The translations under genes and the position numbers were made by a program. 64,000 nucleotides of DNA from Nakaseomyces glabratus (Eukaryota > Ascomycota > Saccharomycetes > Saccharomycetales > Saccharomycetaceae): assembly GCF_010111755.1 (NCBI RefSeq), contig NC_088955.1:558001-622000 (forward strand). The letters are read 5' to 3'. The notes beneath the pieces are model-generated. The model saw nothing but the letters and a program-made list of their open reading frames with translations, did no database searches and was not told the origin of the DNA. This document shows positions 20,772 through 30,064 of the stretch, in pieces; the stretch's first letter is position 1, and each line of letters starts with the position of its first letter.

Positions 20772-21811
20772 CGTGACTCTCTAATTAAACAGCCGAGAAA
20801 CAATTGCCAATGCACTTAAACGAAAATGTCTCATGTTTCTTCCATTTTTCTTCGTGCAGAGATGCTGCACTTGCTTCCCATTGTTCTACCTCATGTTTAT
20901 CTCTTGTGGGGGGGTGTAGTCAACACCGGTAGGGTGGGTGGATCTACAATAGGGTTTTAATAAGACAATACCGAAATGAACGGCATACCTTGAGCAAAAC
21001 TGAAACAAAGATTCGATTCTGTACTGTACTAAGGAGTGTTGTGGCAACTCGTGTACCCCTTGGTGAGTAGTTCCCTCGAGGAACGCGCTGCGAACTCTTT
21101 GCCAATACCAGAAACCGTGCAAAGCCCTTACTAATCTGCTTCAATATCTTGAGCATGTCCTTTCTGACATAGACCAATATTGTGAAAATGCCCTGTGTCT
21201 CGGGCTTAATGCGCTATCCACCACAAGACTAATTCGCCAAATATCTATAAACTTTAGATTGCTCCGGTCCCCCTTTCTGTATGGGCAATCCCTCCTACAT
21301 CTGGATTTGCTCTTTGTCTGCAATAAACCCTCTATTCTAGAGACTGGGCTTCACATCTCTACGGCCATTCCTCTGTGGACATGACACCTAACTGTTCCAT
21401 TTTTTTTTTGCGGGAAATCTTCTCGGGCCGGGAAAAATTATCACCGTTTAAGTAATCCCCACAGAATGTGTCGTACCACTGAACCCTTTTTGGAAAGGGA
21501 TTCTACAATGTGTGTACAAGTCGAGACCTTCTCTCAAGGAAGAACATTGCCCATCCCTACCACCCCAGAGGAACAAATGGGACAATTTCAATCGAGCAGA
21601 AGCGATGATATAACACTTGCAAGAGCTTGTGCTAGGCATCTGTAATACTGTAGACACCACCACTCACAGCCTTGTCCCTATAGTGAGATGCAATACATAA
21701 TAAAGGGCAATCCCTTTTCTTTCTCAGTTTCTTTCTTTTTTTTCCCTTGAAGAGAACAAAATAGTGATTGCAACAAGAGAAAATCCTCGATTGTCAATGT
21801 AAAATATTTCA

Positions 21812-21819
21812 TATATAAA
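21812..21819 (+). promoter_or_regulatory. TATA box of PGC1
   Basis: TATATAAA 116 bp before the PGC1 start codon, followed by an A-rich leader ending AAAAATG. Confidence 0.6.
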
Positions 21820-21934
21820 CGCACCACTCCTGTCCTCTTACAGACCTTTCCTCTCCAAGAATAAGGTTTGGAAGTTAACCATATAGACAACTAAAACACT
21901 TAATATACATATACCTAATCGCAAATACCAAAAA

Positions 21935-22921
21935 ATGCAAGTCATCTCACACAGAGGCTACAAAGCTAAATTTCCTGAAAACACGCTGCTCGGGTTCGAA
22001 AACGCCTACAAAGCTGGCGCTGACGCAATTGAAACGGATGTCCAAGTGACAAAAGACGGTGTCATGGTTATAAACCATGACGCCTCGACCGGAAGACTGT
22101 ACAACAAGGACTTGACTATTGTCGATTCTACTCTGGAGGAATTGAAAAAGCTGAGGACCATAAACGGAGACCAACAAATACTAACGTTGGAAGAACTGTT
22201 GCACTGGCTTCTAGAACACAGAGATACCAAACTTCTACTGGATGTCAAACCCCTATTGCCAAAGATAGCCATGGTCAAGATTTACACCATGATGCTCAGA
22301 GTGAGTGAAGACGTGTCGTTCTGGCACGAGCACGTGATGTGGGGTCTATGGAGCGTCGATTGGGTTGAGTACGGTGTCGAGACAGGTGTGCTCAAACACT
22401 TTGACGTTGTTGCAATCACCCTATCACTGGACGTGGCCCGTAAATTTGTGGACTTCTTCAAAGAGCTGGAAGACGATAACTACAACCTACTCTCCATAAG
22501 CGTCCATTTTGTATCAACATGGACTGAACAGTTCAGATTCGAAATTTTGCCAATACTGAAAAGAGAACGTATACAGTTATTTGTCTGGACAGTGAATAAT
22601 ATCATCGATGTGAAATACTTGAACCAATACTCAGTAGACCCACAAATGATCGGTATAGTAACGGACGATCCACAAGAAGCTAAAGAGGTTTTAGTACCTG
22701 CTTTCAAACCATTGCCAACCACAGAGAAAAAGTCCGACTTTGTAGCTTTTAAGGCTCCAAAATGGACCACAAAGGACGGTTTCAGATTCCATTCATACTT
22801 GATAATATACCAATTTGTTACAGCTCTTCTGTTCTCTTCTTGGTTTAGAAAGGAATTTGTCCCGGGCTATTCAATTGCCTCCTTAATGTTCATGTTCCTA
22901 AGGAGTATTCACTTTATTTGA
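21935..22921 (+). CDS. PGC1: Phosphatidylglycerol phospholipase C
   Basis: 328-residue glycerophosphodiester phosphodiesterase-family enzyme orthologous to Pgc1, which removes excess phosphatidylglycerol from mitochondria-associated membranes and lipid droplets. The GDPD signature begins at residue 4: SHRGYKAKFPENTL, then the Glu/Asp pair in IETDVQVTKDGV and the catalytic His in VINHDAS. Lys-containing LLDVKPLL and the closing strand VWTVNN complete the barrel. The last 60 residues contain two hydrophobic stretches, a likely membrane tail anchor as in the S. cerevisiae protein (about 321 residues). It is the first gene of the chromosome-XVI-like block. Confidence 0.94.
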   Translation: MQVISHRGYKAKFPENTLLGFENAYKAGADAIETDVQVTKDGVMVINHDASTGRLYNKDLTIVDSTLEELKKLRTINGDQQILTLEELLHWLLEHRDTKLLLDVKPLLPKIAMVKIYTMMLRVSEDVSFWHEHVMWGLWSVDWVEYGVETGVLKHFDVVAITLSLDVARKFVDFFKELEDDNYNLLSISVHFVSTWTEQFRFEILPILKRERIQLFVWTVNNIIDVKYLNQYSVDPQMIGIVTDDPQEAKEVLVPAFKPLPTTEKKSDFVAFKAPKWTTKDGFRFHSYLIIYQFVTALLFSSWFRKEFVPGYSIASLMFMFLRSIHFI

Positions 22922-23343
22922 TTGGGAAATTAATTATATATCCTTGAACAATTTCACGGAATTGACAATTATTGATTCAAATTCTAAAGTTTTCTGCATT
23001 TCAGATGCTTTGACTTTAACCTTATATAAATTAGTTCTAATTCTACCGGACGAATACCTCTATAAATCTATTACTTTTGAGAAAGGTATTCTTTCCTCAT
23101 TTTTAATGTTGTTATTAATATAAATCGTAATGTTTTTGTTTCTTATCAATTGCTGATCTTATACTTTATTTGTCAAATGTAAACAAAAGGGAGAGTCATT
23201 GAGACTTAATTTCTGAAAAATAAATATGATATAATTGATACCAGCAAAATTAAATAAAATGCAGAATGTATTATACAAGATAATAATGTAAACAATAACA
23301 AATGAACACAGAAAACAACCTGAATAAAACCAAAGCAATACAA
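22922..23343. other. PGC1-TYW1 convergent spacer
   Basis: AT-rich 3' regions of two converging genes; nothing else seen. Confidence 0.5.
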
Positions 23344-25746
23344 TTAAGCGTCCTGTTGAACTTCCAAAGCCGCTTGAGCCTCCTTAAGTGCCTTTTCCCT
23401 TTCCTCACGGTTCTTCTTTTTCTTTTCCTTTCTTATCTCACGAACGTTACCTGGCGCAAATCCTCCATTTCCAAACAGAGCCCATTCGGGTGTCTTGGCC
23501 ATGTAATCCATATAAGTAAATTGCTCCTTTCTCTCAGTGTCTTTCAGCAATGAAAAGAACTTATCAAAGTCAATATGCGTGTACCACTCTCCATTAACTT
23601 TGAACTTTGTATTTGCGATTAGGATACAGTTTGAATGTGCATGCTCTGCAGCAACTTCATAACCCAAACCTCTTCTTTGAAGTTCTTTGGTGAATTCCTT
23701 GACGAAGTTAACACACTCTTCATAAAAAGGTATGTTTTGCATTGTCAAAGGATTACCATTACCATCAGATGAACCACTGAAAGTAGCTCCTTTGACTTCG
23801 ATGAAGCAAGGTAAACCTCTGGCAACTAGATCAGCATAGGATGTAATATCTCCCATGTTGAATCCTTTCACCAAAGTTAATCTAAAAACCGTACGCTGGT
23901 GATACTGGACCTCTCTTAAAATATCTAGACATTCCAACATTCTCTCCCAAAAATCTTTATACAGCGGTCTATCAACTTTTTTCAATTCTTGTTTGGTTGG
24001 GGCATCAATAGAAACATACAACTGTGTAACTTTACCAATGTTTCTCAATGGTTCAGGATGCTGAGCATTACATACCAAGAAACTGGTAATATCATTCTGA
24101 TGCAGCAATTCAACGAATCTATTGATATAAGGGTAAAGAATGGGCTCACCAACTAATGACAATGCACAATGACGTACCTTGAAAGCATCAGCAAATCTTT
24201 CAGCAATGACACCAGGAACACCTCTCAATTGTTTTATCATGGAGTAGTGATTTTGTAGAGCATTTTCAAGGATATACTCAGGTTCATCAACATCCCATCT
24301 CCAGTTCTTTGAAACTGGATTAGTACCATGTCTCCAACAAAAGACACATTTAGATGAACATGCTAAAGAAGGGGTTAACTCCATACATCTACTTGAGGCA
24401 ATATTGAACAATGACTTTTTGTAGCACGAACCTTTACCTCTCAGTTCATTTTTGGTCCATCTACATATTTTAACACCCGAGTGAGAACCAATAATACGAT
24501 AACCTTGCTTAGTTAAATTGTTGTATGTAGGACTATTTTTGGCAACCATTTGTTTAACTTCCATACCATAATCACCTTTTGATTGTTGCTTGCCACCGAT
24601 ATCTTCGACATCTTGGACGTCAGTATCAGAATCAAAATCAATTTGTTCTTCATCTTCTTCGTAGTCAGACTCGGCATCGTTGTCATATTGATAAATGATA
24701 GGCTCATCATCTTCGAGGGTATCAGCAAGTAAATTAGTCCATTTGTCCACACCCTGCATACCATCTGTTTTCATACAAACTTCACCGACTGGGAAAATTC
24801 TACGACCACCTAATTTAGCAATCCAATGGTCAACATTTATTGCTTGGTAGCAGAATTTATCTGGCCATGATTCTTTGTCACCAATACCTAACACAGCATA
24901 ACCCATTAGTTTTTTCAAAGGAAGTCTATCAACTCTATGATCATGATAATTCTCTTCCAAAGTTTGTAAAAAATAATCAAGTGGACAGTCAGTGTCATAT
25001 GATGGTACAACTAGAATGTATAAGGCATTATCAACCGGTACATCAACAAAATACTCATCAATGTCATTTAATTCATCTAGGTTCATCAAGATAGGCTCAT
25101 TATTCAAGTCCTTGACATTTTTCAAATCTTCATAGACCGTACGAGCAACTCTTTCAGCAGCTCCTTGCAAGGAACTGTAGAAGACATAAATTTGTGAAGA
25201 GAGAAGCTTTTCATTAGAAACAGTCAATGCTGATTTCACTATATCTTCTTCAGACTCTTTTTTTTTGTTAACACCAACAATAATCTTAGGAACTTTTTTA
25301 CTTTTCTTTGAAGTAGATTTGAATGCTTCAGTAAAATCTACACTAATAGGATATGAGGGCTCTTCAGTGGCGCTAGCTGGCTTTTCTTCTTTCAATTTTT
25401 GTAGCAAAGGCTCTACCAGCTTCTTCTTGCTTGAACAACAGCTTCCGCCATCACTATGGTCACCTTCCTTCTTGGTCTCGGAACAACATTTTCCACCGAC
25501 ACCACCACCACAACATTTTTTCTTCTTTGGCAGTGGAAGGACTTCTTCTACTGTTTTCTCGCTTAGAGTTGCAGCTATCTCGGATGCACCAGTATTGGAG
25601 CTGGCATGGTTATGCCTTTCATTCACAAATATACAAAAACCGACCACAGCAACAAGCAAGACAGTAATCCTTCCGCTGAAAAAGGTCAGAAAAATAGCCG
25701 AACCAACAACGAGAAGACCACCAATAGTCAGCTCAGTACTGTCCAT
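23344..25746 (-). CDS. TYW1: tRNA 4-demethylwyosine synthase
   Basis: 800-residue flavodoxin/radical-SAM enzyme that makes the tricyclic core of wybutosine at G37 of tRNA-Phe, on the cytosolic face of the ER. Two N-terminal hydrophobic segments (about 8-42) anchor it. A Lys/Gly-rich linker with three Cys-Cys pairs (78-79, 87-88, 103-104) follows. The flavodoxin domain starts at IYVFYSSLQGAAERV. The radical-SAM cluster ligands are Cys463, Cys467 and Cys470 in CSSKCVFC. LVGEPILYP and the Lys-containing IEVKGATFSGSSDGN belong to the catalytic barrel. An acidic insert separates the two domains. ATG at 25746; length close to the S. cerevisiae protein (810). Confidence 0.97.
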   Translation of the reverse strand: MDSTELTIGGLLVVGSAIFLTFFSGRITVLLVAVVGFCIFVNERHNHASSNTGASEIAATLSEKTVEEVLPLPKKKKCCGGGVGGKCCSETKKEGDHSDGGSCCSSKKKLVEPLLQKLKEEKPASATEEPSYPISVDFTEAFKSTSKKSKKVPKIIVGVNKKKESEEDIVKSALTVSNEKLLSSQIYVFYSSLQGAAERVARTVYEDLKNVKDLNNEPILMNLDELNDIDEYFVDVPVDNALYILVVPSYDTDCPLDYFLQTLEENYHDHRVDRLPLKKLMGYAVLGIGDKESWPDKFCYQAINVDHWIAKLGGRRIFPVGEVCMKTDGMQGVDKWTNLLADTLEDDEPIIYQYDNDAESDYEEDEEQIDFDSDTDVQDVEDIGGKQQSKGDYGMEVKQMVAKNSPTYNNLTKQGYRIIGSHSGVKICRWTKNELRGKGSCYKKSLFNIASSRCMELTPSLACSSKCVFCWRHGTNPVSKNWRWDVDEPEYILENALQNHYSMIKQLRGVPGVIAERFADAFKVRHCALSLVGEPILYPYINRFVELLHQNDITSFLVCNAQHPEPLRNIGKVTQLYVSIDAPTKQELKKVDRPLYKDFWERMLECLDILREVQYHQRTVFRLTLVKGFNMGDITSYADLVARGLPCFIEVKGATFSGSSDGNGNPLTMQNIPFYEECVNFVKEFTKELQRRGLGYEVAAEHAHSNCILIANTKFKVNGEWYTHIDFDKFFSLLKDTERKEQFTYMDYMAKTPEWALFGNGGFAPGNVREIRKEKKKKNREEREKALKEAQAALEVQQDA

Positions 25747-26478
25747 CTTTTTGATACACTTCTTAATATATTATAAATTATTTTGCGAGGAACCAGATAT
25801 AATTCACAGTCACCTTATCGCTCTTGCCTTATCTCTATTTTCTAACAATATACTTCGTAATCCACCCACTTCTCAAAGTTTCCTAGATAATGGTAGCTAA
25901 AACTTTTGCTCGGTAAGTGAGAATATATGCCAATATATATGTTTTTCCACCGACAAGTGTACACTTATGCCAGATCCAAATTAGAAACACTATCACGACT
26001 ACCCACAAGTTTGCAGATCACCGATAGTAAGAGCTCCTTCCCATTAAACTGCCCGTACCTCAGAAGCTCATCGCAAAATTTTTATTTTTTTTATTTTTTT
26101 ACTTTTTCTTTGCGGAACACCAATAGGCTGGAAGAAAGTAGTGAAGAGCCCCGAGAAACAGTAATAACGTAAAGCTGGAGTTGTCACTACTATCACGATA
26201 TTCCCATGTAAACGTATGCTGCCCAGTGGCATTACTACTATAATATTAATGGTTCAAGCTTGTCACATTCCCTCCCACCTTATTCTCCCACTTTATTTTA
26301 GCTTTCATTAGGGAAAAGGGCCAATGATGAGGTACAATATTAGTAAGCCAATGAATGCTGGCAAGCTCTTTTAAGCTATTCACCGGTGTGAGAGGGATAG
26401 TCGGGTACACAATGGTTCGAGAAAAATTGCAGTTCAGTTACACAATGCGAGATCTATGCTATTTCTTTTTCCGACTAG
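25747..26478 (-). promoter_or_regulatory. TYW1 upstream region with PAC box
   Basis: CTCATCGC at 26067-26074 is a perfect PAC core and runs directly into AAAATTTTTA, an RRPE-like tract. The pair is the classic ribosome-biogenesis promoter combination and lies about 320 bp before TYW1. The right part is the 3' flank of RKM1. Confidence 0.55.
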
Positions 26479-28278
26479 TTATAATGGTATAACAAAAATA
26501 GTCTCGTCTTCCTCACCTCTAGAGTTTAGTCTAGTAATCACATGTCTTTTCACGTACTCTATTGCATACAGTGTTGTGGAAATGTCAATATCAGACTTGC
26601 CATTTAAAATGTGTTTGTGGAAACCAAGTGCTTCTTCCTCTTCAACGGATAATGGCTGTTGCCTAAAAGTCTCAAAACTCTTCTTAATGGGTTCATATTT
26701 CTTGATGAAGCTGCCATTAGTGGACTTCATGATAATCCATATGACAAAAAGATCAAATGCTGAGTCAAATACAGCTTCCTGGCCTTCAAATAAATTTGTC
26801 AACTCATTTTCATAGAAGCGCGTATCATATTTAATGATTTTGTCGATGGTTAACAATCTACCTTTTTGCTCTCGGAATTGGGTTTTCTCAATGGACTTGA
26901 GACTTGAAATAGCGGCCTTCAATATCCTTATTTGAGACTCTCTATATACCTTTGAACAATGGACTCTAAAGTCGTTCATTTCAACTATCTGATCTTCATC
27001 TAGTACAGTCCCAGAAGTAGCGCCATTAAGTTTTTGTTTCAATGCGACTTTTAACATTTGAATACCGCTCAAAAACGGTGCTAGCTCATCATATCGTTGC
27101 GTGGTATCCTGTAATTCTCTACTGAGTCTGATATATGAAAATATCCCTATCAAATCAATCAGTGGCTTTGTGTTTGTCGAATTTATCAAATATAGAATAC
27201 CATCTTTATAAGTTTCAATATTCGAACCGTTTGATTCTCTTGATTTTATAGGTCTTTCTAAATCAAATGCAAATGTAGTGTAGTCATCTATTGTTGGCAA
27301 AGAGATATCAGGATAATTTGTGAGGATATCCATTAATTCCTCTTCGCTTAATTTAATTCTTAGCGCAACAGTATCGAAAATATTGTCATCTATGACAAAT
27401 CCATATCCATTCAATAGTTCTTCATTACCTTTACCTCCGTAATTATTATCCAATTCATCTCCAGCTTTCATATCTGCCAAACATTGATAACAAAATGAAG
27501 TGCCATTCTGATGCTCTTTGGGGAACCATTGTACTTTAGAGTTATAATTGTGGTTCATCAAATCCAAAATCGGCAATAAAATAACAGAAAACTCGTTTGC
27601 ATTTTTATCAATAACATATTCCGGAAAAGCTCTAGATGTGAAAACCAGATGCGAGTACAAGAAGGCTGGGAAGGATAACCATACCAAATCTGCAAATTCA
27701 AATTCTACTGGTTTGACAAAGATGTTGTATATGTCTTCATATACCAGATCATTATAGTTTTCAAAGTTAATAAGATACTTGCCATCTACCTTTGACTTCA
27801 AATCTTCCCTCGACTCAATTAAAACAATCCATTCCTTTATTACCGAACATAACTTCTCTTTAACTGATCCACCCAAATTGGTGCCAACAAGAAGTGTTTC
27901 AAGCTCGGATGGATTCCAAACAAGAGGAGAATGGATCAATTTAGGCAATGCTTGAATGTAAGGATGAAATTTCTTGCTTATGTCAACCCCATCAACCCAA
28001 GTGGGATCCTTGTCAAAAACCATCTTAGCAAAGAGCAATTTTAACCAACTGTTCGCTTGAGATTTCTCATTGGCATTCAAAGTAAAATACTCAATAGCTA
28101 ACTTATTAGTAATTATAGCATCACTTGGAACTTCAATGACAGGTCTTACACAGTCCTGTTTACATACTGCATATATTCCCTTCATCTTATCATACTTGAA
28201 TTCCAACTCCAATGGCCACTTGCATCCAATTTTATGACCCCATAACAACAGCTCATCCATTACTGCAAAATTATCCAT
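26479..28278 (-). CDS. RKM1: SET-domain ribosomal protein lysine methyltransferase
   Basis: 599-residue SET-domain protein orthologous to Rkm1, which dimethylates lysines of ribosomal protein Rpl23. I place the start at the ATG at 28278 (MDNFAVM...); the frame opens three codons earlier with a GTG, and another ATG (28260) is possible. The split SET domain reads ILPILDLMNHNYNSKVQW (the Asn-His substrate/cofactor motif) and then LDNNYGGKGNEELLNGYGF, near residues 255-300. The rest is the alpha-helical Rubisco-LSMT-type substrate-binding domain. It shares a 296-bp promoter with IPL1. Confidence 0.92.
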   Translation of the reverse strand: MDNFAVMDELLLWGHKIGCKWPLELEFKYDKMKGIYAVCKQDCVRPVIEVPSDAIITNKLAIEYFTLNANEKSQANSWLKLLFAKMVFDKDPTWVDGVDISKKFHPYIQALPKLIHSPLVWNPSELETLLVGTNLGGSVKEKLCSVIKEWIVLIESREDLKSKVDGKYLINFENYNDLVYEDIYNIFVKPVEFEFADLVWLSFPAFLYSHLVFTSRAFPEYVIDKNANEFSVILLPILDLMNHNYNSKVQWFPKEHQNGTSFCYQCLADMKAGDELDNNYGGKGNEELLNGYGFVIDDNIFDTVALRIKLSEEELMDILTNYPDISLPTIDDYTTFAFDLERPIKSRESNGSNIETYKDGILYLINSTNTKPLIDLIGIFSYIRLSRELQDTTQRYDELAPFLSGIQMLKVALKQKLNGATSGTVLDEDQIVEMNDFRVHCSKVYRESQIRILKAAISSLKSIEKTQFREQKGRLLTIDKIIKYDTRFYENELTNLFEGQEAVFDSAFDLFVIWIIMKSTNGSFIKKYEPIKKSFETFRQQPLSVEEEEALGFHKHILNGKSDIDISTTLYAIEYVKRHVITRLNSRGEEDETIFVIPL

Positions 28279-28574
28279 AATACACACCTTGCTATTACTC
28301 TAGATTCATTCTTATCAAGCAATTTTTGGTTCAATATTAATATAGAAGGCTAAACCTATTTATGCTTCAGTTGTCTCATTGCTCGCTGTAAGCTCATCTC
28401 ATCGCTTCTCGCCAAAGACATCGAGACTTTGAAAAAAAAAAATAATTTCAAAGTATGATTCAGTAGTAAATAAAGAACTTCGCGACAATTTAAGAAGACC
28501 CTCAGGCCCTTTCAAGAGCTCCCGATCAGTATTCAATAGTGTATCGAGGTCACAGCAATAGCGCATTTGTATCA
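28279..28574. promoter_or_regulatory. Divergent promoter RKM1/IPL1 with PAC box
   Basis: AGCTCATCTCATCGC contains a PAC core (CTCATCGC) at 28398-28405, about 120 bp before RKM1. An A-rich tract beginning near 28428 is RRPE-like. The PAC box more plausibly serves RKM1, a ribosomal-protein methylase, than the cell-cycle kinase IPL1. Confidence 0.5.
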
Positions 28575-29651
28575 ATGGAAAATAAAGCCACACTAGCAAG
28601 GAACATAGGAGAGAAACGCGTGTCACCAAGATCTAAGGTTAACGGGACGGGGAAGTCATGGCGAATATCGTACTCGCCACAAAGGATGGATGGAGTTTCC
28701 AGTGGACGTAATGTGTCTAAAATCCCATCTCCTGTGCGAGAGAGATTGTTCCTTAAGAATCAGGAAAGGAAACCGCTGGGCGTGAGCCCGCTTTCAAATT
28801 TATCACCAAACTCGTTAGGTAGGAACAGCTTAGAGAAAAGCACATATAATAATAAACTATCGTTGAAGGATTTCGAGGTAGGTAGAAAACTTGGAAAGGG
28901 TAAATTTGGTAAAGTGTATTGCGTCAGGCATAAGAAATCTGGATTCATTTGCGCTTTGAAAGCGATAGAGAAGAATGAAATTTTACAATTCAATCTGCTG
29001 AAACAATTAAAACGAGAGGTTGATATCCAATTGGGCATGGATCATCCCAACATCATAAAGCTATACGCACACTTCCATGACGAAAAACGTGTTTATCTCC
29101 TCATGGAACACTCTATCAATGGTGAGCTGTATAAATCACTAAAGAATAACGGACCCTTTAACGATGTCTTAGCCTCACACTACATTTATCAAATAGCCGA
29201 TGCACTACATTACATGCATAAGAAAAGAATAATACATAGGGATGTCAAACCGGAAAATGTCCTAATTGGGTTTGATAATGTAGTAAAATTGGCAGACTTT
29301 GGGTGGAGTATTCTCAACCCGGAAGGGTCTAAACGTAAAACTCTGTGCGGGACCATAGATTACCTTTCACCTGAAATGATTACACCAAGAGAGTATGACG
29401 AGCAAGTAGATGTATGGGCGCTGGGAGTCCTTGCGTATGAACTTGTTGTCGGAGTACCACCTTTTGAAGAAAATTCAAAAGAACTCACATATAAGCGCAT
29501 TCTCAAATGCGACTTAAACTTTCCCGAGTCCATATCAAAAGATGCAAAGGACCTCATATCCAAACTACTGGTAACAGATACCACACAAAGGTTATCACTA
29601 ACTGGAGTCAAAACTCATCCATGGATCTTGAAGAACAAACCATTCTGGTAA
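28575..29651 (+). CDS. IPL1: Aurora kinase, chromosomal passenger complex
   Basis: 358-residue Ser/Thr kinase orthologous to Ipl1/Aurora B, which corrects wrong kinetochore-microtubule attachments. I set the start at the ATG at 28575, because the upstream in-frame codon at 28539 is GTG. The N-terminal 95 residues are basic and disordered with [10 protein letters not shown], a motif also in S. cerevisiae Ipl1. The kinase domain spans about 100-355: glycine loop GKGKFG (107-112), Lys129, HRDVKPEN with Asp223, DFG at 241-243, and Thr256 in RKTLCGT as the activation-loop phosphosite. The protein ends in [11 protein letters not shown], as expected for the family. Confidence 0.96.
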   Translation: MENKATLARNIGEKRVSPRSKVNGTGKSWRISYSPQRMDGVSSGRNVSKIPSPVRERLFLKNQERKPLGVSPLSNLSPNSLGRNSLEKSTYNNKLSLKDFEVGRKLGKGKFGKVYCVRHKKSGFICALKAIEKNEILQFNLLKQLKREVDIQLGMDHPNIIKLYAHFHDEKRVYLLMEHSINGELYKSLKNNGPFNDVLASHYIYQIADALHYMHKKRIIHRDVKPENVLIGFDNVVKLADFGWSILNPEGSKRKTLCGTIDYLSPEMITPREYDEQVDVWALGVLAYELVVGVPPFEENSKELTYKRILKCDLNFPESISKDAKDLISKLLVTDTTQRLSLTGVKTHPWILKNKPFW

Positions 29652-30064
29652 GATAATGAACCAAAAAATAAAATAGATTTTAACGTTAATAGTAAACTAC
29701 AACTATATACTACCTAGATTGATTACTAGCTATACATGGTAATACGCATGCAAATATGGTTATTCATCCGTTACCGGTATTATCATCATAATTGACGTAG
29801 GGAATCCATCGGTACCTTTCTGTTGTTGAAGGCTCGTCAACGACCTGTCGTTGAAAAATTTTTGGGATAAGTAAATTAAGTGTATTGTATTTATCGAATT
29901 TGCAAAGTTACCAGAGCAGCAGTAGAGTATTCTTAATTGTTATTAAACCTCATTTACTTGAGCATAACGTTTTCACTATACTTCTATACTGGTACTTGTT
30001 TTAATTGACCCTATTCTGATCTTAAATCCCTCCAGAGTTGAAAAGCAAGCAAATCAAAAATAGG
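29652..30064 (+). promoter_or_regulatory. SRP72 upstream region
   Basis: Tandem gap between IPL1 and SRP72. TGAAAAATTT at 29852-29861 is a perfect RRPE-type element about 210 bp before the SRP72 start. The left part is the IPL1 3' region. Confidence 0.45.

Larger units (their letters stand above)
18144..21811. other. Gene-free junction region between PUT4 and PGC1
   Basis: This is the largest gap in the window and marks the join of two blocks that lie on different chromosomes in S. cerevisiae. The middle (about 18240-19620 and 20880-21640) is richer in G+C than the flanks. It contains a 69-nt stretch without a single G (19014-19082, C-rich, with two CCCCT stress-element cores), a 9-bp minisatellite, a (CA)n run near 19677-19692, a TATA-bearing promoter-like segment near 20540 and a hairpin at 20745-20771. 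Open frames of up to about 215 codons (19156-19803) have no recognisable protein features, and long frames arise readily at this base composition. I call no gene. Confidence 0.5.

Noticed and set aside
15402..21000. Shared 14-mer CATACCTTGAGCAA near 15404 and 20987
   Set aside because: Several such matches are expected by chance among all 14-mers of a 64-kb window, and the flanks differ.
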